Source: an uncultured Pelagibacteraceae bacterium (GTDB lineage Bacteria > Pseudomonadota > Alphaproteobacteria > Pelagibacterales > Pelagibacteraceae). From it: 64,000 nt of DNA. The DNA lies in NCBI GenBank assembly GCA_902616645.1, contig CACMTO010000007.1, forward strand, positions 1-64,000, read 5' to 3'. The notes beneath the pieces are model-generated. The model worked only from the letters and a program-made list of their open reading frames with translations, did no database searches and was not told where the DNA came from. Within the stretch, counting starts at the first letter, position 1. Every line of letters starts with the position of its first letter. The position numbers and the translations under genes were made by a program. Positions 36,143 to 45,321 of the stretch are shown piece by piece.

Positions 36143-37330
36143 CTAGTTTCTTAACTTTTTTTTATGATAATCAATAAATCTCTCAACATTAGACTTATTG
36201 AATGATTTATTTTCCTCAAAAGAAACTTTTTTTTGGGAATATGCACTGCTTTTTGTTACTCTAGAAATTATTGTAATATTTCCTTTGTAAAGTTTTAATT
36301 TTACCAAACCATTTACTTTACTTTTTCTTAAGTCCACAATTTTTTGTAATTTTATTCTTTCTTTAGAAAACCAATAACCGTTATATACAAGTTCTGAATA
36401 CCTAGGCATTATTTTTTCTTTTTTATGCATTGTTTCTTTATCAAGAGTTACTGACTCAATAGCTCTGTGAGCATGCATCAACAGTGTTCCGCCTGGAGTT
36501 TCATAAACTCCTCGAGACTTAATACCTAAAAATCTATTCTCAACAAGATCTACTCTTCCAATTCCATTATTACCTGCAAGTGTATTTAACTTCTCAAGTA
36601 ATTTTACTGGATTGTATATATTTCCATTAATTCCAACTGGATCAGAATTTTTAAAGTGTATAGTTACAGTAGTTGATTTATTTGGAGATTTTTCGGGTGA
36701 TTTAGTTCTTTGGTAGATAAATTCTGGCGCTGAATTTTTAGGATTTTCTAAAAGTTTACCCTCAGTTGAAGTATGAAATAAATTATCATCAACAGAAAAT
36801 GGGGGTGCACCTTTTTTATCTTTCGGTATTTCTATTCCATGTTTTTTTGCATAATTTATTAAATCGGTTCTAGATTTAAGTTTCCATATTCTCCATGGAG
36901 CAATTATTTTTATTTTTGGATCAAAATAATGATACCCAAGTTCAAACCTGACTTGATCATTACCTTTACCAGTAGCGCCATGAGAAACTGCGTAAGCTTT
37001 AAATTTTTTTGCAACTCTAATTTGATCTTTTGCAATTAATGGTCTTGCAATTGAAGTGCCTAATAAATAAACACCTTCATAGATTGCATGCGCTCGCAAC
37101 ATTGGAAAAACATAATTTTTTACAAAATCATTTTTTAAATCTTTAATTACTATATTTTTAACTCCAAATTTTTTTGCGTTTGAAATAATTTTCCTTTTAT
37201 TTATTTCTTGACCAATGTCAGCTGTATAACAAATTACTTCCGCATTATAATTTTCTTGAAGCCATTTTAAAATTATTGAGGTGTCTAATCCGCCCGAGTA
37301 AGCTAACACAATTCTTTTATCAGATTTCAT
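36143..37330 (-). CDS. argG: Argininosuccinate synthase
   Basis: ArgG joins citrulline and aspartate with ATP to make argininosuccinate. The 395-residue protein has LAYSGGLDTSIILKW at residues 9-23 (PP-loop), GTSIARPLIAK at about 92-102, HGATGKGNDQVRFE at about 114-127 and RFLGIKSRGVYETPGG at about 267-282. All are standard. It follows the IalB-like gene by 3 bp on the same strand. Confidence 0.97.
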   Translation of the reverse strand: MKSDKRIVLAYSGGLDTSIILKWLQENYNAEVICYTADIGQEINKRKIISNAKKFGVKNIVIKDLKNDFVKNYVFPMLRAHAIYEGVYLLGTSIARPLIAKDQIRVAKKFKAYAVSHGATGKGNDQVRFELGYHYFDPKIKIIAPWRIWKLKSRTDLINYAKKHGIEIPKDKKGAPPFSVDDNLFHTSTEGKLLENPKNSAPEFIYQRTKSPEKSPNKSTTVTIHFKNSDPVGINGNIYNPVKLLEKLNTLAGNNGIGRVDLVENRFLGIKSRGVYETPGGTLLMHAHRAIESVTLDKETMHKKEKIMPRYSELVYNGYWFSKERIKLQKIVDLRKSKVNGLVKLKLYKGNITIISRVTKSSAYSQKKVSFEENKSFNKSNVERFIDYHKKKLRN

Positions 37331-37333
37331 TTA

Positions 37334-37846
37334 TTAGCTGCAAGCTTTTTTAGCAGTATTATAGGCCTTAGTAAATCCAAGTAATGAATAGTGATCTATG
37401 GTTTGTGATCCTTTTTCATTATATCCTGCAACCATTATTCTAGATCCTTTCTTCATAACTTTAACCATAATATTTTCTTTTTTACTACTAGTCATCCATG
37501 CAAAACCTTGTTGTTTGATATCAAATTTGAATTTGTTATTACCAGAAGTTGCTAGAACAGAATTTTTTTTGTTAAACTCATAGCCCGCAGTGGTGCTTAT
37601 TTCATTTGAAATTTTTTCACTTGGTCTGAAAGTTACGAATAATCTTGCATTTCTTTTATTATCTTTAGGCGCTTGTAAAACAGGTATTGATTGTGCAAAG
37701 CAAACTTTACCAGATGTTTCTGAAATTATCATAACCTCCCAATCTTTAAATTTACCAACCTTTTTGAGGTCTCCTGCAAAAGTTTTTGAAATTGAAATTA
37801 TTAAAACGATTAAAGAAAATAGTAAGTATTTTTTAATTATGGACAT
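37334..37846 (-). CDS. IalB-like periplasmic protein
   Basis: This 170-residue protein has a signal peptide ending KTFAG and the invasion-associated locus B pattern. KVGKFKDWEVMI and GKVCFAQSIP come early, a VTFRPSEKISNEIS strand at about 70-83 follows, and a final Cys closes the pattern (AKKACS). The two Cys probably form a disulfide. Despite the name, such proteins are widespread in free-living Alphaproteobacteria and their role is unknown. The start overlaps the aldo/keto reductase end by 10 bp. Confidence 0.88.
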   Translation of the reverse strand: MSIIKKYLLFSLIVLIISISKTFAGDLKKVGKFKDWEVMIISETSGKVCFAQSIPVLQAPKDNKRNARLFVTFRPSEKISNEISTTAGYEFNKKNSVLATSGNNKFKFDIKQQGFAWMTSSKKENIMVKVMKKGSRIMVAGYNEKGSQTIDHYSLLGFTKAYNTAKKACS

Positions 37847-38877
37847 GGATTTGGGTATTTTTTTTGAATTTCATTAATTTTATTTATTAAATCATTATTC
37901 AGATTTACATTTACACTTTCTATATTTGTTTTCAACTGTTCCATTGTCGTTGCACCTATAATTACGCTTGTAACAAAAGGCTGTATTTCACAAAACTTTA
38001 AAGCCATATGTGTGAAATCGATATTAAAATTTTTTGATATTTTGTAATACTCCTCTATGGCTTTTTGACCATTGTCGTTTTTATATCTAGTAAAATCCTT
38101 AAATAATTTCATTCTTGATTTTTCTGGTAGATTATTGTTTCTATATTTTCCAGTTAGATAACCAAAAGCTAGAGGCGAGTATGCCAATAACCCACTTCTT
38201 TCTCTCACAGATATTTCAGCTAACCCAACTTCATATGATCTATTAAGTAAATTATAAGGATTTTGAACTGACATAACTTTAGGAAGATTCTTCAATTTAG
38301 AAATTTCAAGAAACTTAGACAAACCCCATGCGGTTTCGTTTGAAAGACCAATATATCTAATTTTACCCTGGTTAATAAACTTATTTAAACTTTCTAAAAT
38401 ATCCTCAAAAGGAGTCCAGTTAATGTCATTTTCATCATGTTCATATCCATGCATTCCAAAAAAGTTGGTATTTCTCTCTGGCCAATGAAGTTGATATAAA
38501 TCTATGTAATCAGTCTTTAATCTCTTTAAACTTTCTTCTAATGCTTCGGAAATTTTTTTTTTTCCAAAATTATATCCACCACCTCTAATATATTTATTTG
38601 AGGTATTCCCACAAACTTTTGTTGCTATAATAACTTCTTTTCTTCTTTTTGTTTTTTGAAACCAATTTCCAATTATCCTTTCAGTATCTCCATAAGTTTC
38701 TTCTCTCATTGGAATAGAGTAAATTTCAGCTGTATCCCAAAAGTTAACACCTTTGTCTAAAGCATAATCCATTTGTTCAAAGCCCTCTTCTTGAGTATTT
38801 TGTTCACCCCAAGTCATAGTACCGAGACAAATTGTACTAACATCTAGATCAGTATTTCCTAATTTTTTGTAATTCAT
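37837..38877 (-). CDS. Aldo/keto reductase (Tas-like)
   Basis: This 346-residue NADPH-dependent reductase has the AKR fold. GNTDLDVSTICLGTMTWG at about residues 7-24 opens the protein, NFWDTAEIYS carries the catalytic Asp and Tyr, IATKVCG the Lys, and YIDLYQLHWPERN the His. The SVIIGATTMEQL segment near 320 binds the cofactor phosphate. It resembles E. coli Tas. The substrate is unknown. Confidence 0.92.
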   Translation of the reverse strand: MNYKKLGNTDLDVSTICLGTMTWGEQNTQEEGFEQMDYALDKGVNFWDTAEIYSIPMREETYGDTERIIGNWFQKTKRRKEVIIATKVCGNTSNKYIRGGGYNFGKKKISEALEESLKRLKTDYIDLYQLHWPERNTNFFGMHGYEHDENDINWTPFEDILESLNKFINQGKIRYIGLSNETAWGLSKFLEISKLKNLPKVMSVQNPYNLLNRSYEVGLAEISVRERSGLLAYSPLAFGYLTGKYRNNNLPEKSRMKLFKDFTRYKNDNGQKAIEEYYKISKNFNIDFTHMALKFCEIQPFVTSVIIGATTMEQLKTNIESVNVNLNNDLINKINEIQKKYPNPCP

Positions 38878-38959
38878 TAAGGTTTTTTTTGTGCTAAATA
38901 TTTATTAATCTTTTAAGGTATCTTGAATAATTAGTAAAAGACTATATATTTCACTAATC

Positions 38960-39721
38960 ATGGAATTTGACAAAAAAGGTATTTTAGCTAGAGCAAAAGC
39001 TGCAGCTCAAGAAACTGCGGTAATGGATGAGGGTCTTAGAGCCTACATGCTTAAAGTTTACAATTATATGGCAACAGGTGTTTTGCTTACTGGGATAATT
39101 GCATTAATTACATTTAAAATGTCAGTTGTTACTGATGCATCTGGATCAATTGTTGGTTTAACGCAAATGGGTAATGCGATTTATTTGTCGGGTTTAAAAT
39201 GGTTAGTGATGTTAGCTCCACTTGGAATTGTTTTTTACATGAGTTTTGGAATTAATAAAATGAGTGCCTCAAAAGCACAAACTACATTTTGGATCTTTGC
39301 TGCATTAATGGGACTATCTTTATCTTCTATTTTATTAATTTACACTGGTATGAGTGTTACGAGAGTATTCTTTATTACCTCCGCAACATTTGGAGCGATG
39401 AGTATTTATGGTTACACAACTAAAAGAGACCTAACGAAGTTAGGATCTTTCTTAATGATGGGACTAATAGGAATTATAATAGCTTCAATTGTAAATATTT
39501 TCATGAAATCCTCGATGATGTATTTTGTAATTTCAATATTAGGTGTTTTAATTTTTGTTGGACTAACTGCTTATGATACTCAAAAAATAAAAAATATGTA
39601 CACAGCATCTGATTCTGGTGAAGTGATTGGTAAAAAAGCGGTTATGGGAGCACTTACTCTTTACTTAGATTTCATTAATCTATTTATTATGCTTTTAAGA
39701 CTTTTTGGACAAAGAAGATAG
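38960..39721 (+). CDS. Bax inhibitor-1 family membrane protein
   Basis: This 253-residue protein has seven hydrophobic helices and the BI-1/TMBIM pattern. RAYMLKVYNYMATGVLLTG opens the first helix, the middle holds IYGYTTKRDLTKLGSF and the end GLTAYDTQKIKNMY, followed by ALTLYLDFINLF with the conserved acidic pair. Bacterial homologues such as YetJ are pH-sensitive Ca2+ leak channels. It is transcribed away from the aldo/keto reductase. Confidence 0.93.
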   Translation: MEFDKKGILARAKAAAQETAVMDEGLRAYMLKVYNYMATGVLLTGIIALITFKMSVVTDASGSIVGLTQMGNAIYLSGLKWLVMLAPLGIVFYMSFGINKMSASKAQTTFWIFAALMGLSLSSILLIYTGMSVTRVFFITSATFGAMSIYGYTTKRDLTKLGSFLMMGLIGIIIASIVNIFMKSSMMYFVISILGVLIFVGLTAYDTQKIKNMYTASDSGEVIGKKAVMGALTLYLDFINLFIMLLRLFGQRR

Positions 39722-39724
39722 TTT

Positions 39725-40066
39725 TTAAAGTTTTTTCCAATTAGTTTTTTTTAGTAACTCTTTTAAATCAAAGGAATTTTTTAAAATCTTTCCATTAGTA
39801 TCTGTAATTAAGTATTTAAGATTTTTATTTTTTGGTTTAAAATTTTTACAAATTTTATAAAGAGCGTTTTCAGTCGCATTTTTAAAAACACTAAAGTCAA
39901 CTTGTTTACTTGATATACTTAAACCATAATCTTTCCATGAACCTTCCGAGACCATTTTTGCATATAGATCTAGAATTATTTTTAATTCATCTTTTTTGAA
40001 GAAATTTTGATCCTCAATTTTTTTGTTATTAATATTATTTATTACTAATCTTAAATTATTGCTCAT
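39725..40066 (-). CDS. DUF2794 family protein
   Basis: This 113-residue protein matches the alphaproteobacteria-specific DUF2794. FKKDELKIILDLYAKMVSEG at about residues 23-42 is followed by WKDYGLSISSKQVDFSVFKNA and NALYKICK. Function is unknown. Its start overlaps the end of the yciB-like gene by 11 bp. It is one of the markers that place the window in Alphaproteobacteria. Confidence 0.88.
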   Translation of the reverse strand: MSNNLRLVINNINNKKIEDQNFFKKDELKIILDLYAKMVSEGSWKDYGLSISSKQVDFSVFKNATENALYKICKNFKPKNKNLKYLITDTNGKILKNSFDLKELLKKTNWKKL

Positions 40067-40610
40067 TTTTTTTATATTTATTTATTAATCCTATTTGAAA
40101 ACCTGTAAATATAAAAGTAATGGGAAGTAAACCCCATACTTTAAAATTCACCCAAAACTCCTCAGTTTGTGTTCTCCAAACAAGTTCGTTCAGTAATGCC
40201 AATCCAAAGAAAAAATATGTCCACCTTTTAGTCAAAAGATGCCATCCCTCGTCTGTTAAGGAAACTGATTTACCCATTAATTTTTTTAAAATAGGTTCAC
40301 TTGAATAATATTTCCCAAAAATTAATGCAAAACCAAATAAAATATTTATTATTGTAGGTTTTATGAAAATAAAAACAGGATTGTTAAAATAAATTGTTAA
40401 TCCTCCAAAAAAAGTAATTAAAATACCACTTAATAAAGGAATCTTAGGTAATTTTTTTTCTAGAATCCATACTACTGCTAATGCTATTATTGTCGCAATA
40501 ATGAAAGGCGGTATCGCGACTTTCAGGTCTTTTCCGCTATCGTAATAATAGTAGAAAAAAATTACTAATGGCCCAAAATCAGTAAGAAACTTTAAAAAAG
40601 ATTTGTTCAC
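40056..40610 (-). CDS. yciB: Septation/inner-membrane protein YciB
   Basis: This 184-residue protein has five to six transmembrane helices. FLTDFGPLVIFFYYYY at about residues 8-23 opens it, and KPTIINILFGFALIFGKYY and LLNELVWRTQTEEFWVNFKVWG follow, all hallmarks of the YciB/IspZ family. The protein has been linked to septation and envelope synthesis in enterobacteria. A divergent 88-bp gap separates it from hspQ. Confidence 0.94.
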   Translation of the reverse strand: MNKSFLKFLTDFGPLVIFFYYYYDSGKDLKVAIPPFIIATIIALAVVWILEKKLPKIPLLSGILITFFGGLTIYFNNPVFIFIKPTIINILFGFALIFGKYYSSEPILKKLMGKSVSLTDEGWHLLTKRWTYFFFGLALLNELVWRTQTEEFWVNFKVWGLLPITFIFTGFQIGLINKYKKNEQ

Positions 40611-40698
40611 TATACAGATATTAACATAAATATTATTTTTGCAAAAATTATAATTTTTTCTTATTGATTTTTATTTTTAAATACCCATACTAAAGTCA

Positions 40699-41019
40699 AT
40701 GGCAATACAAAAAGCTAAATTTTCAATTGGAGATATTGTAAAACACAAACATTTTGAATTTAGAGGTGTTATTTACGATGTGGATTTTGAATTCAATAAT
40801 TCTGAGGAATGGTATCAATCAATTCCAAAAAACGTCAGACCTAGAAAAGACCAACCTTTTTATCACCTTCTAGCAGAAAACGATGAGATCACCTATGAGG
40901 CATATGTATCTGAGCAAAACTTATTAATGGATTATTCAGATGAGCCAATAAAACATCCTTTAATAGAGGAAATTTTCTCTGGTAAAAAAGGCTCTAGTTA
41001 TTTTAAGCCCTCAAACTAG
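40699..41019 (+). CDS. hspQ: HspQ (hemimethylated-DNA-binding/heat-shock protein)
   Basis: This 106-residue YccV-type protein has KFSIGDIVKHKHFEFRGVIYDVD-type opening residues (core KFSIGDIVKHK), then RKDQPFYHLLAEN at about 51-63 and YVSEQNLL near 76. HspQ modulates protease specificity in E. coli; a preference for hemimethylated DNA has also been described for the family. It is followed by a 172-bp gap that contains the long inverted repeat listed separately. Confidence 0.9.
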   Translation: MAIQKAKFSIGDIVKHKHFEFRGVIYDVDFEFNNSEEWYQSIPKNVRPRKDQPFYHLLAENDEITYEAYVSEQNLLMDYSDEPIKHPLIEEIFSGKKGSSYFKPSN

Positions 41020-41085
41020 CTAAATCACTTTTTAAACACATTTAGCTCAAATCTTTGACACAGCAACTTGTTACAAATAATTAAT

Positions 41086-41146
41086 TCTGATCAAGAGTGT
41101 TAAATTGTACCCTTCGTTATTATCTCCCTCTACATTCTTGATCAGA
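41086..41146. repeat. Long inverted repeat upstream of ccmC
   Basis: TCTGATCAAGA (41086-41096) and TCTTGATCAGA (41136-41146) are perfectly complementary. The pairing continues inward with GTGT (41097-41100) against ACAT (41132-41135), giving a 15-bp stem with one G-T wobble and a 31-nt loop. No T-run follows it on the plus strand, so it is a poor intrinsic terminator. It lies 46 bp before the ccmC start, in the largest gene-free gap of the window. It may be a transcribed leader hairpin or a protein-binding site. Confidence 0.7.
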
Positions 41147-41191
41147 TAGTAATTTCATAATAAAAACTACTAAAAATATATATTTCTTTTA

Positions 41192-41899
41192 ATGTTTAAA
41201 TATTTTGAACCTAATAAAATATTCTCCGTAACGTCCAAAGCTCCAAAATATGTTTTATTATTATTTATAATTATTTTTTCTATTGGATTAACAGAGGCCT
41301 TAATATTTTCACCAGAAGATTATAAACAAAGCCATTCAGTAAGAATAATGTATGTGCATGTCCCAGCCGCATGGATTTCACTTGGTATTTTTTCAACAAT
41401 GACTATTCTTTCTATCTTTGGATACATATTTAAGATTAAAAATTTCTTCTTAATTTCAAAGAGTTTAGCACCATCAGGGTTTGTTTTTAATGTAATAGCA
41501 CTTGTTACAGGTTCTATTTGGGGGAAACCTACATGGGGAACCTGGTGGGCATGGGATGCTAGAATTACGTCTATGTTAATATTAGCTTTGTTTTATTTGA
41601 TCTATTTAATTGCTTGGAGAATTTATGATGAGAAAGAACAAGTTTATAAGATAACTACAATTATAACAATTTTAGGAATAATTAATGTTCCGATTATTAA
41701 GTATTCTGTAGATTGGTGGAATACACTTCATCAGCCAGCATCAATTAATATATTATCAAAATCTACAATTCATTCTTCGATGCTAGCACCTTTACTAATT
41801 ATGACTGCGGCATTTGCCCTATTCTCGTTGTTAATTTTTTTAATGAAATATAATACAGAACTGATAAAAATTAAAAATAAAGGCTTAGACAGATTATGA
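41192..41899 (+). CDS. ccmC: Cytochrome c maturation heme-handling protein CcmC
   Basis: CcmC loads heme onto CcmE at the inner membrane. The 235-residue protein has six transmembrane helices and the periplasmic Trp-rich motif WGKPTWGTWWAWDARITS at about residues 110-127, flanked by the heme-ligand His residues in YVHVPAAW and TLHQPAS. It heads a ccmC-D-E-F-G-H run. The usual ccmA and ccmB neighbours are not in this window. Confidence 0.97.
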   Translation: MFKYFEPNKIFSVTSKAPKYVLLLFIIIFSIGLTEALIFSPEDYKQSHSVRIMYVHVPAAWISLGIFSTMTILSIFGYIFKIKNFFLISKSLAPSGFVFNVIALVTGSIWGKPTWGTWWAWDARITSMLILALFYLIYLIAWRIYDEKEQVYKITTIITILGIINVPIIKYSVDWWNTLHQPASINILSKSTIHSSMLAPLLIMTAAFALFSLLIFLMKYNTELIKIKNKGLDRL

Positions 41900-42123
41900 T
41901 TGCTGAAATAATTAATATGAACGGATACGGAATTTATGTTTGGAGTTCATTTGGATTTACTATTTTGAGTTTTCTATCATTATATTTAGTTGTTAAAAAT
42001 CAACATGTTAGAGAAAAAAATAAGTTTATTGTCAAATTTGGAAACCTAAACTCTGAGAGAGCCGCCTCTGCTAAACTACAAAAAATTAATAGAGAGATTT
42101 TGTCTAACACTTCAACTATTTAA
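41896..42123 (+). CDS. ccmD: Heme exporter protein CcmD
   Basis: This 75-residue protein has one transmembrane helix preceded by GYGIYVWSSFGFT, the usual CcmD pattern, and a basic cytoplasmic tail. CcmD stabilises CcmC and helps release holo-CcmE. It overlaps ccmC by 4 bp. It is somewhat longer than enterobacterial CcmD because of an extended tail of about 30 residues. Confidence 0.88.
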   Translation: MIAEIINMNGYGIYVWSSFGFTILSFLSLYLVVKNQHVREKNKFIVKFGNLNSERAASAKLQKINREILSNTSTI

Positions 42124-42133
42124 CTTTTAAACC

Positions 42134-42553
42134 ATGTATGGTCGTAAAGTTAAACTAAGATTTTTTTTTATATTCTTAATTGCTCTTACATTAAGTTTCA
42201 CAATATTTCTCATATTAAAATCGTTAGAGGAAAATGTTGTTTTTTTTAAATCTCCATCCGAGATAAAAACTTTATCTGAAATGCAGAATAAAAAAATTAG
42301 AGTTGGAGGAATGGTAAAAACCGACTCAATTTCTATTGTAAATAAAGAATTAAATTTTGTTATTACGGATTTTAAAAATGAAATTAATGTTGTTTATTCA
42401 GGATTAATACCTAATCTTTTTGAAGAAGGCAAAGGTGTTGTTGCAGAAGGATACTTAAACGATGAAAATTTTTTCTCGGCAACTAAAATTTTAGCCAAAC
42501 ATGATGAAAACTATATGCCTCCAGAAGTAAAGGCTGCTTTAGAGGAGAAATAA
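42134..42553 (+). CDS. ccmE: Periplasmic heme chaperone CcmE
   Basis: This 139-residue protein has one N-terminal anchor helix and the CcmE beta-barrel, with [13 protein letters not shown] and GVVAEGYL. The covalent heme-binding His is in [11 protein letters not shown] at about residues 123-133, matching the HxxxY motif of classical CcmE. It sits between ccmD and ccmF with 1-10 bp gaps. Confidence 0.95.
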   Translation: MYGRKVKLRFFFIFLIALTLSFTIFLILKSLEENVVFFKSPSEIKTLSEMQNKKIRVGGMVKTDSISIVNKELNFVITDFKNEINVVYSGLIPNLFEEGKGVVAEGYLNDENFFSATKILAKHDENYMPPEVKAALEEK

Positions 42554-42554
42554 A

Positions 42555-44432
42555 TTGCCTAGTTTAATTGGATATTATTCTTTAATTTTTGGTGTCGGTG
42601 TATCAACTATTATTATATTTTTCTCAATTAAAAATTTTAATGATCCTGAAAAAATAGATACTAAGGTTACCTCATTAGTCTTCTTACAACTTTTATTCGT
42701 GATAATAAGCTTTTCAAGCTTAATTTTATCTTTTGTAGTCTCAGATTTTAGTAATGAGACAGTTTTCAATCATTCTCACACAACTAAACCTCTTTTTTAT
42801 AAAATCTCTGGCACTTGGGGTAATCATGAAGGAAGTCTATTACTATGGTTATTAGTTTTAACATTATTTATATTTGTCTTTTTATTAAGATCAAAAAAAC
42901 AGCCAAAAAAATATAAAATTTTAACTTTATTATTTCAGCAGATAATAATAATTGGTTTTTTTATTTTTTTAATACAAACCTCAAATCCTTTTAATCATAT
43001 TTTTCCAGTTCCAAAAGAGGGATTAGGATTAAATCCTATACTACAAGATCCTGCATTAGCAATTCACCCACCAATTCTATATTTAGGTTATGTTGGGACT
43101 TCAATAATCTTTTCCTCAGCACTCGCAGCAGTTTGTTCAAATAATATTACAAAAATGTGGGCATCTCACATTAAAAAATGGGTAATAGTTTCGTGGTTTT
43201 TTCTAACTTTAGGAATTTTACTTGGATCTATTTGGGCTTATTATGAGTTAGGATGGGGCGGCTTTTGGTTTTGGGATCCGGTTGAAAATGTTTCTTTAAT
43301 GCCATGGTTTGCACTAACAACATTATTGCATTGTGTTTTAGTTTTAGAAAAAAAACTAATCCTTACTTCGTGGGTTGTTATTTTATCAATTGCAACTTTT
43401 ACATTAAGTATGTGTGGTACTTTTCTTGTTCGATCAGGTATTTTAAATTCTGTTCATACATTCGCTAATGATCCAGAAAGAGGTTTGTATATTTTAATAT
43501 TTTTATTTATTTTGATATTTTTATCTTTCATCATTTTTTTAATTTTTCACAAAAGTGAAAACAACAATAGCAAAAACTTCTATTTATTGAGTAAGGAAAC
43601 ATCAATTTTAGTTAACAATTGGTTTATGATGTATTTTTTATCTGTTGTTTTAATTGGAACAATATATCCAATATTTTTAGAGGTAATCTCATCTCAAAAA
43701 ATATCTGTTGGTCCACCTTTTTTTAATAAATTGATTCTACCTTTTTTAATTCCATTTATGTTTGCTATGGCAATTGGACCTCAATTGAAGTGGATTAAAT
43801 CGAATATTGAAGACAAGGTTTATTTAGTTTTATTTTTTATCATCTCTTTAATTTTATCTATTTTGATAATAAGAAATTTAGATATAAATTTTCTTTATAA
43901 TACTATTTTAATTACAGCAGCTTTTTATTTATTCTTTATTACTCTTAGAGATTTTTTTCACAAAAAATATAGAAATCTATCTCAAATTACAGCACATTTT
44001 AGTTTTAGCATTTTAATATTAAGTATTTTATTTAACAATATTTTTTCATCTGAAATTATTACAAACTTGAAGATCAATGAAACTTACCAAGCTCAAAATT
44101 TAAAGATTAACTTTGAAAGTATTGAACAAGAAAACAAACAAAATTTTAAAGCTATAAAGGGAAAGTTTATCGTGGAGGATCAAAGTGGGATAATTGAAGT
44201 AATGCAACCTGAACTTAGAATATACAATCAACCAAATATTGTCACCAGTGAAGCAGATATCAAAACCAATATATTCACCGATAAATTTATGACGATGAAT
44301 TATGTCCAAAATCAAGATTACTTTAATATTCGTTATCAAGTAAAACCATTTATGATTTGGATTTGGATTTCTACATTTATGTTATGTTTAAGTGGGTGTT
44401 TAACTTTAATTAGAAAAAGTTATGAAAATTAA
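42555..44432 (+). CDS. ccmF: Cytochrome c heme lyase subunit CcmF
   Basis: CcmF ligates heme from CcmE to apocytochrome c. The 625-residue protein starts with TTG at 42555, one base after ccmE; no better upstream start exists. It has about 13-15 transmembrane helices, with HNxxxHTTKPLF-type HSHTTKPLFYK, GTWGNHEGSLLLW and the heme-handling motif WGGFWFWDPVENVSLMPW at about 235-252. The large periplasmic loop near the C-terminus is at about 515-600. Confidence 0.96.
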   Translation: MPSLIGYYSLIFGVGVSTIIIFFSIKNFNDPEKIDTKVTSLVFLQLLFVIISFSSLILSFVVSDFSNETVFNHSHTTKPLFYKISGTWGNHEGSLLLWLLVLTLFIFVFLLRSKKQPKKYKILTLLFQQIIIIGFFIFLIQTSNPFNHIFPVPKEGLGLNPILQDPALAIHPPILYLGYVGTSIIFSSALAAVCSNNITKMWASHIKKWVIVSWFFLTLGILLGSIWAYYELGWGGFWFWDPVENVSLMPWFALTTLLHCVLVLEKKLILTSWVVILSIATFTLSMCGTFLVRSGILNSVHTFANDPERGLYILIFLFILIFLSFIIFLIFHKSENNNSKNFYLLSKETSILVNNWFMMYFLSVVLIGTIYPIFLEVISSQKISVGPPFFNKLILPFLIPFMFAMAIGPQLKWIKSNIEDKVYLVLFFIISLILSILIIRNLDINFLYNTILITAAFYLFFITLRDFFHKKYRNLSQITAHFSFSILILSILFNNIFSSEIITNLKINETYQAQNLKINFESIEQENKQNFKAIKGKFIVEDQSGIIEVMQPELRIYNQPNIVTSEADIKTNIFTDKFMTMNYVQNQDYFNIRYQVKPFMIWIWISTFMLCLSGCLTLIRKSYEN

Positions 44433-44940
44433 AATCTTTCCTATATTTTTAATCACAGCATTTCTAATAATTTTTTTTGTTTTTTACAAGGGATTACAAA
44501 ACTCAAATATTTATACGCCTGAAATAAAATCAGAAATTAAAATTCCTAATTTTCAAACGAAGGAGTTTTTTTCAAAAGAAAAAATAAATTCAGACAAGAT
44601 TTTTATGGGAAGTGAATATTATTTGTTAAATATTTGGGCTTCGTGGTGTGTTCCTTGTAAAGAGGAACATAAGTATTTAATGAATTTAAGTAAAAAAGAA
44701 AACATAAAAATGATTGGACAAAATTATAAAGATAATTTTGATAATGCAAAAAATTTTTTAATTGATCTAAATAATCCATATGATTTGATTTTTTTAGATA
44801 ATGATGGCACGATAGCTATTGAATGGGGTGCATATGGAGTACCTGAAACTTTTTTAATAAAAAATAATCAAATAATAAAAAAGATAATTGGTCCTTTAAA
44901 TGATAAATTGTTTTTTGAGATAAAGGAACTGACTAAATGA
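44422..44940 (+). CDS. ccmG: Thiol:disulfide interchange protein CcmG/DsbE
   Basis: This membrane-anchored periplasmic thioredoxin reduces apocytochrome c for heme attachment. The 172-residue protein has an N-terminal helix, then a thioredoxin fold with the active site SWCVPCKEE at about residues 74-82 and the cis-Pro loop YGVPETFLI near 136. Its start lies within the last codons of ccmF (11-bp overlap). Confidence 0.95.
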   Translation: MKIKIFPIFLITAFLIIFFVFYKGLQNSNIYTPEIKSEIKIPNFQTKEFFSKEKINSDKIFMGSEYYLLNIWASWCVPCKEEHKYLMNLSKKENIKMIGQNYKDNFDNAKNFLIDLNNPYDLIFLDNDGTIAIEWGAYGVPETFLIKNNQIIKKIIGPLNDKLFFEIKELTK

Positions 44941-45296
44941 AGATTATAAAATTTTTTATTTCTGTATTTTTTTTGATAAACTTTTCTTTCTCTGACTCAA
45001 ATGCAAAAAATTTAGAAATAGAAATAACAAAAAATTTAAGATGTTTAATTTGTCAAGGACAATCGGTTTACGACTCAGACTCTGAATTTGCGAACAGTTT
45101 AAAAATTTTAGTTAACAAAAAATTAGATGAGGGACTTAGTGAAAAACAAATTTATGATTATTTAAAAAGCAGATATGGCGAATGGATTTTATATGATCCA
45201 CAATTTAGCAAAAATACTTACTTTTTATGGTTATTACCTATCTTGATGTTTTTTGTTGGTGGTGCAATAATATTTAGATTATATAATAAAAATTAA
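44937..45296 (+). CDS. ccmH: Cytochrome c maturation protein CcmH (CcmL-type)
   Basis: This 119-residue protein has a signal peptide, the redox motif LRCLICQGQS at about residues 35-44, the helix bundle typical of the short CcmH, and a C-terminal membrane helix. It takes part in apocytochrome reduction and presentation with CcmF and CcmG. The separate CcmI subunit is not found next to it, unlike in many Alphaproteobacteria. Confidence 0.94.
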   Translation: MKIIKFFISVFFLINFSFSDSNAKNLEIEITKNLRCLICQGQSVYDSDSEFANSLKILVNKKLDEGLSEKQIYDYLKSRYGEWILYDPQFSKNTYFLWLLPILMFFVGGAIIFRLYNKN

Positions 45297-45321
45297 AATT
45301 AAAATTAAAAATATTTTGTTC

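Noticed and set aside
41018..41047. Terminator after hspQ formed by AGCTAAAT (41018-41025) and ATTTAGCT (41040-41047)
   Set aside because: The 8-bp AT-rich stem has a 14-nt loop and is not followed by a T-run, so it is too weak to call as an intrinsic terminator.
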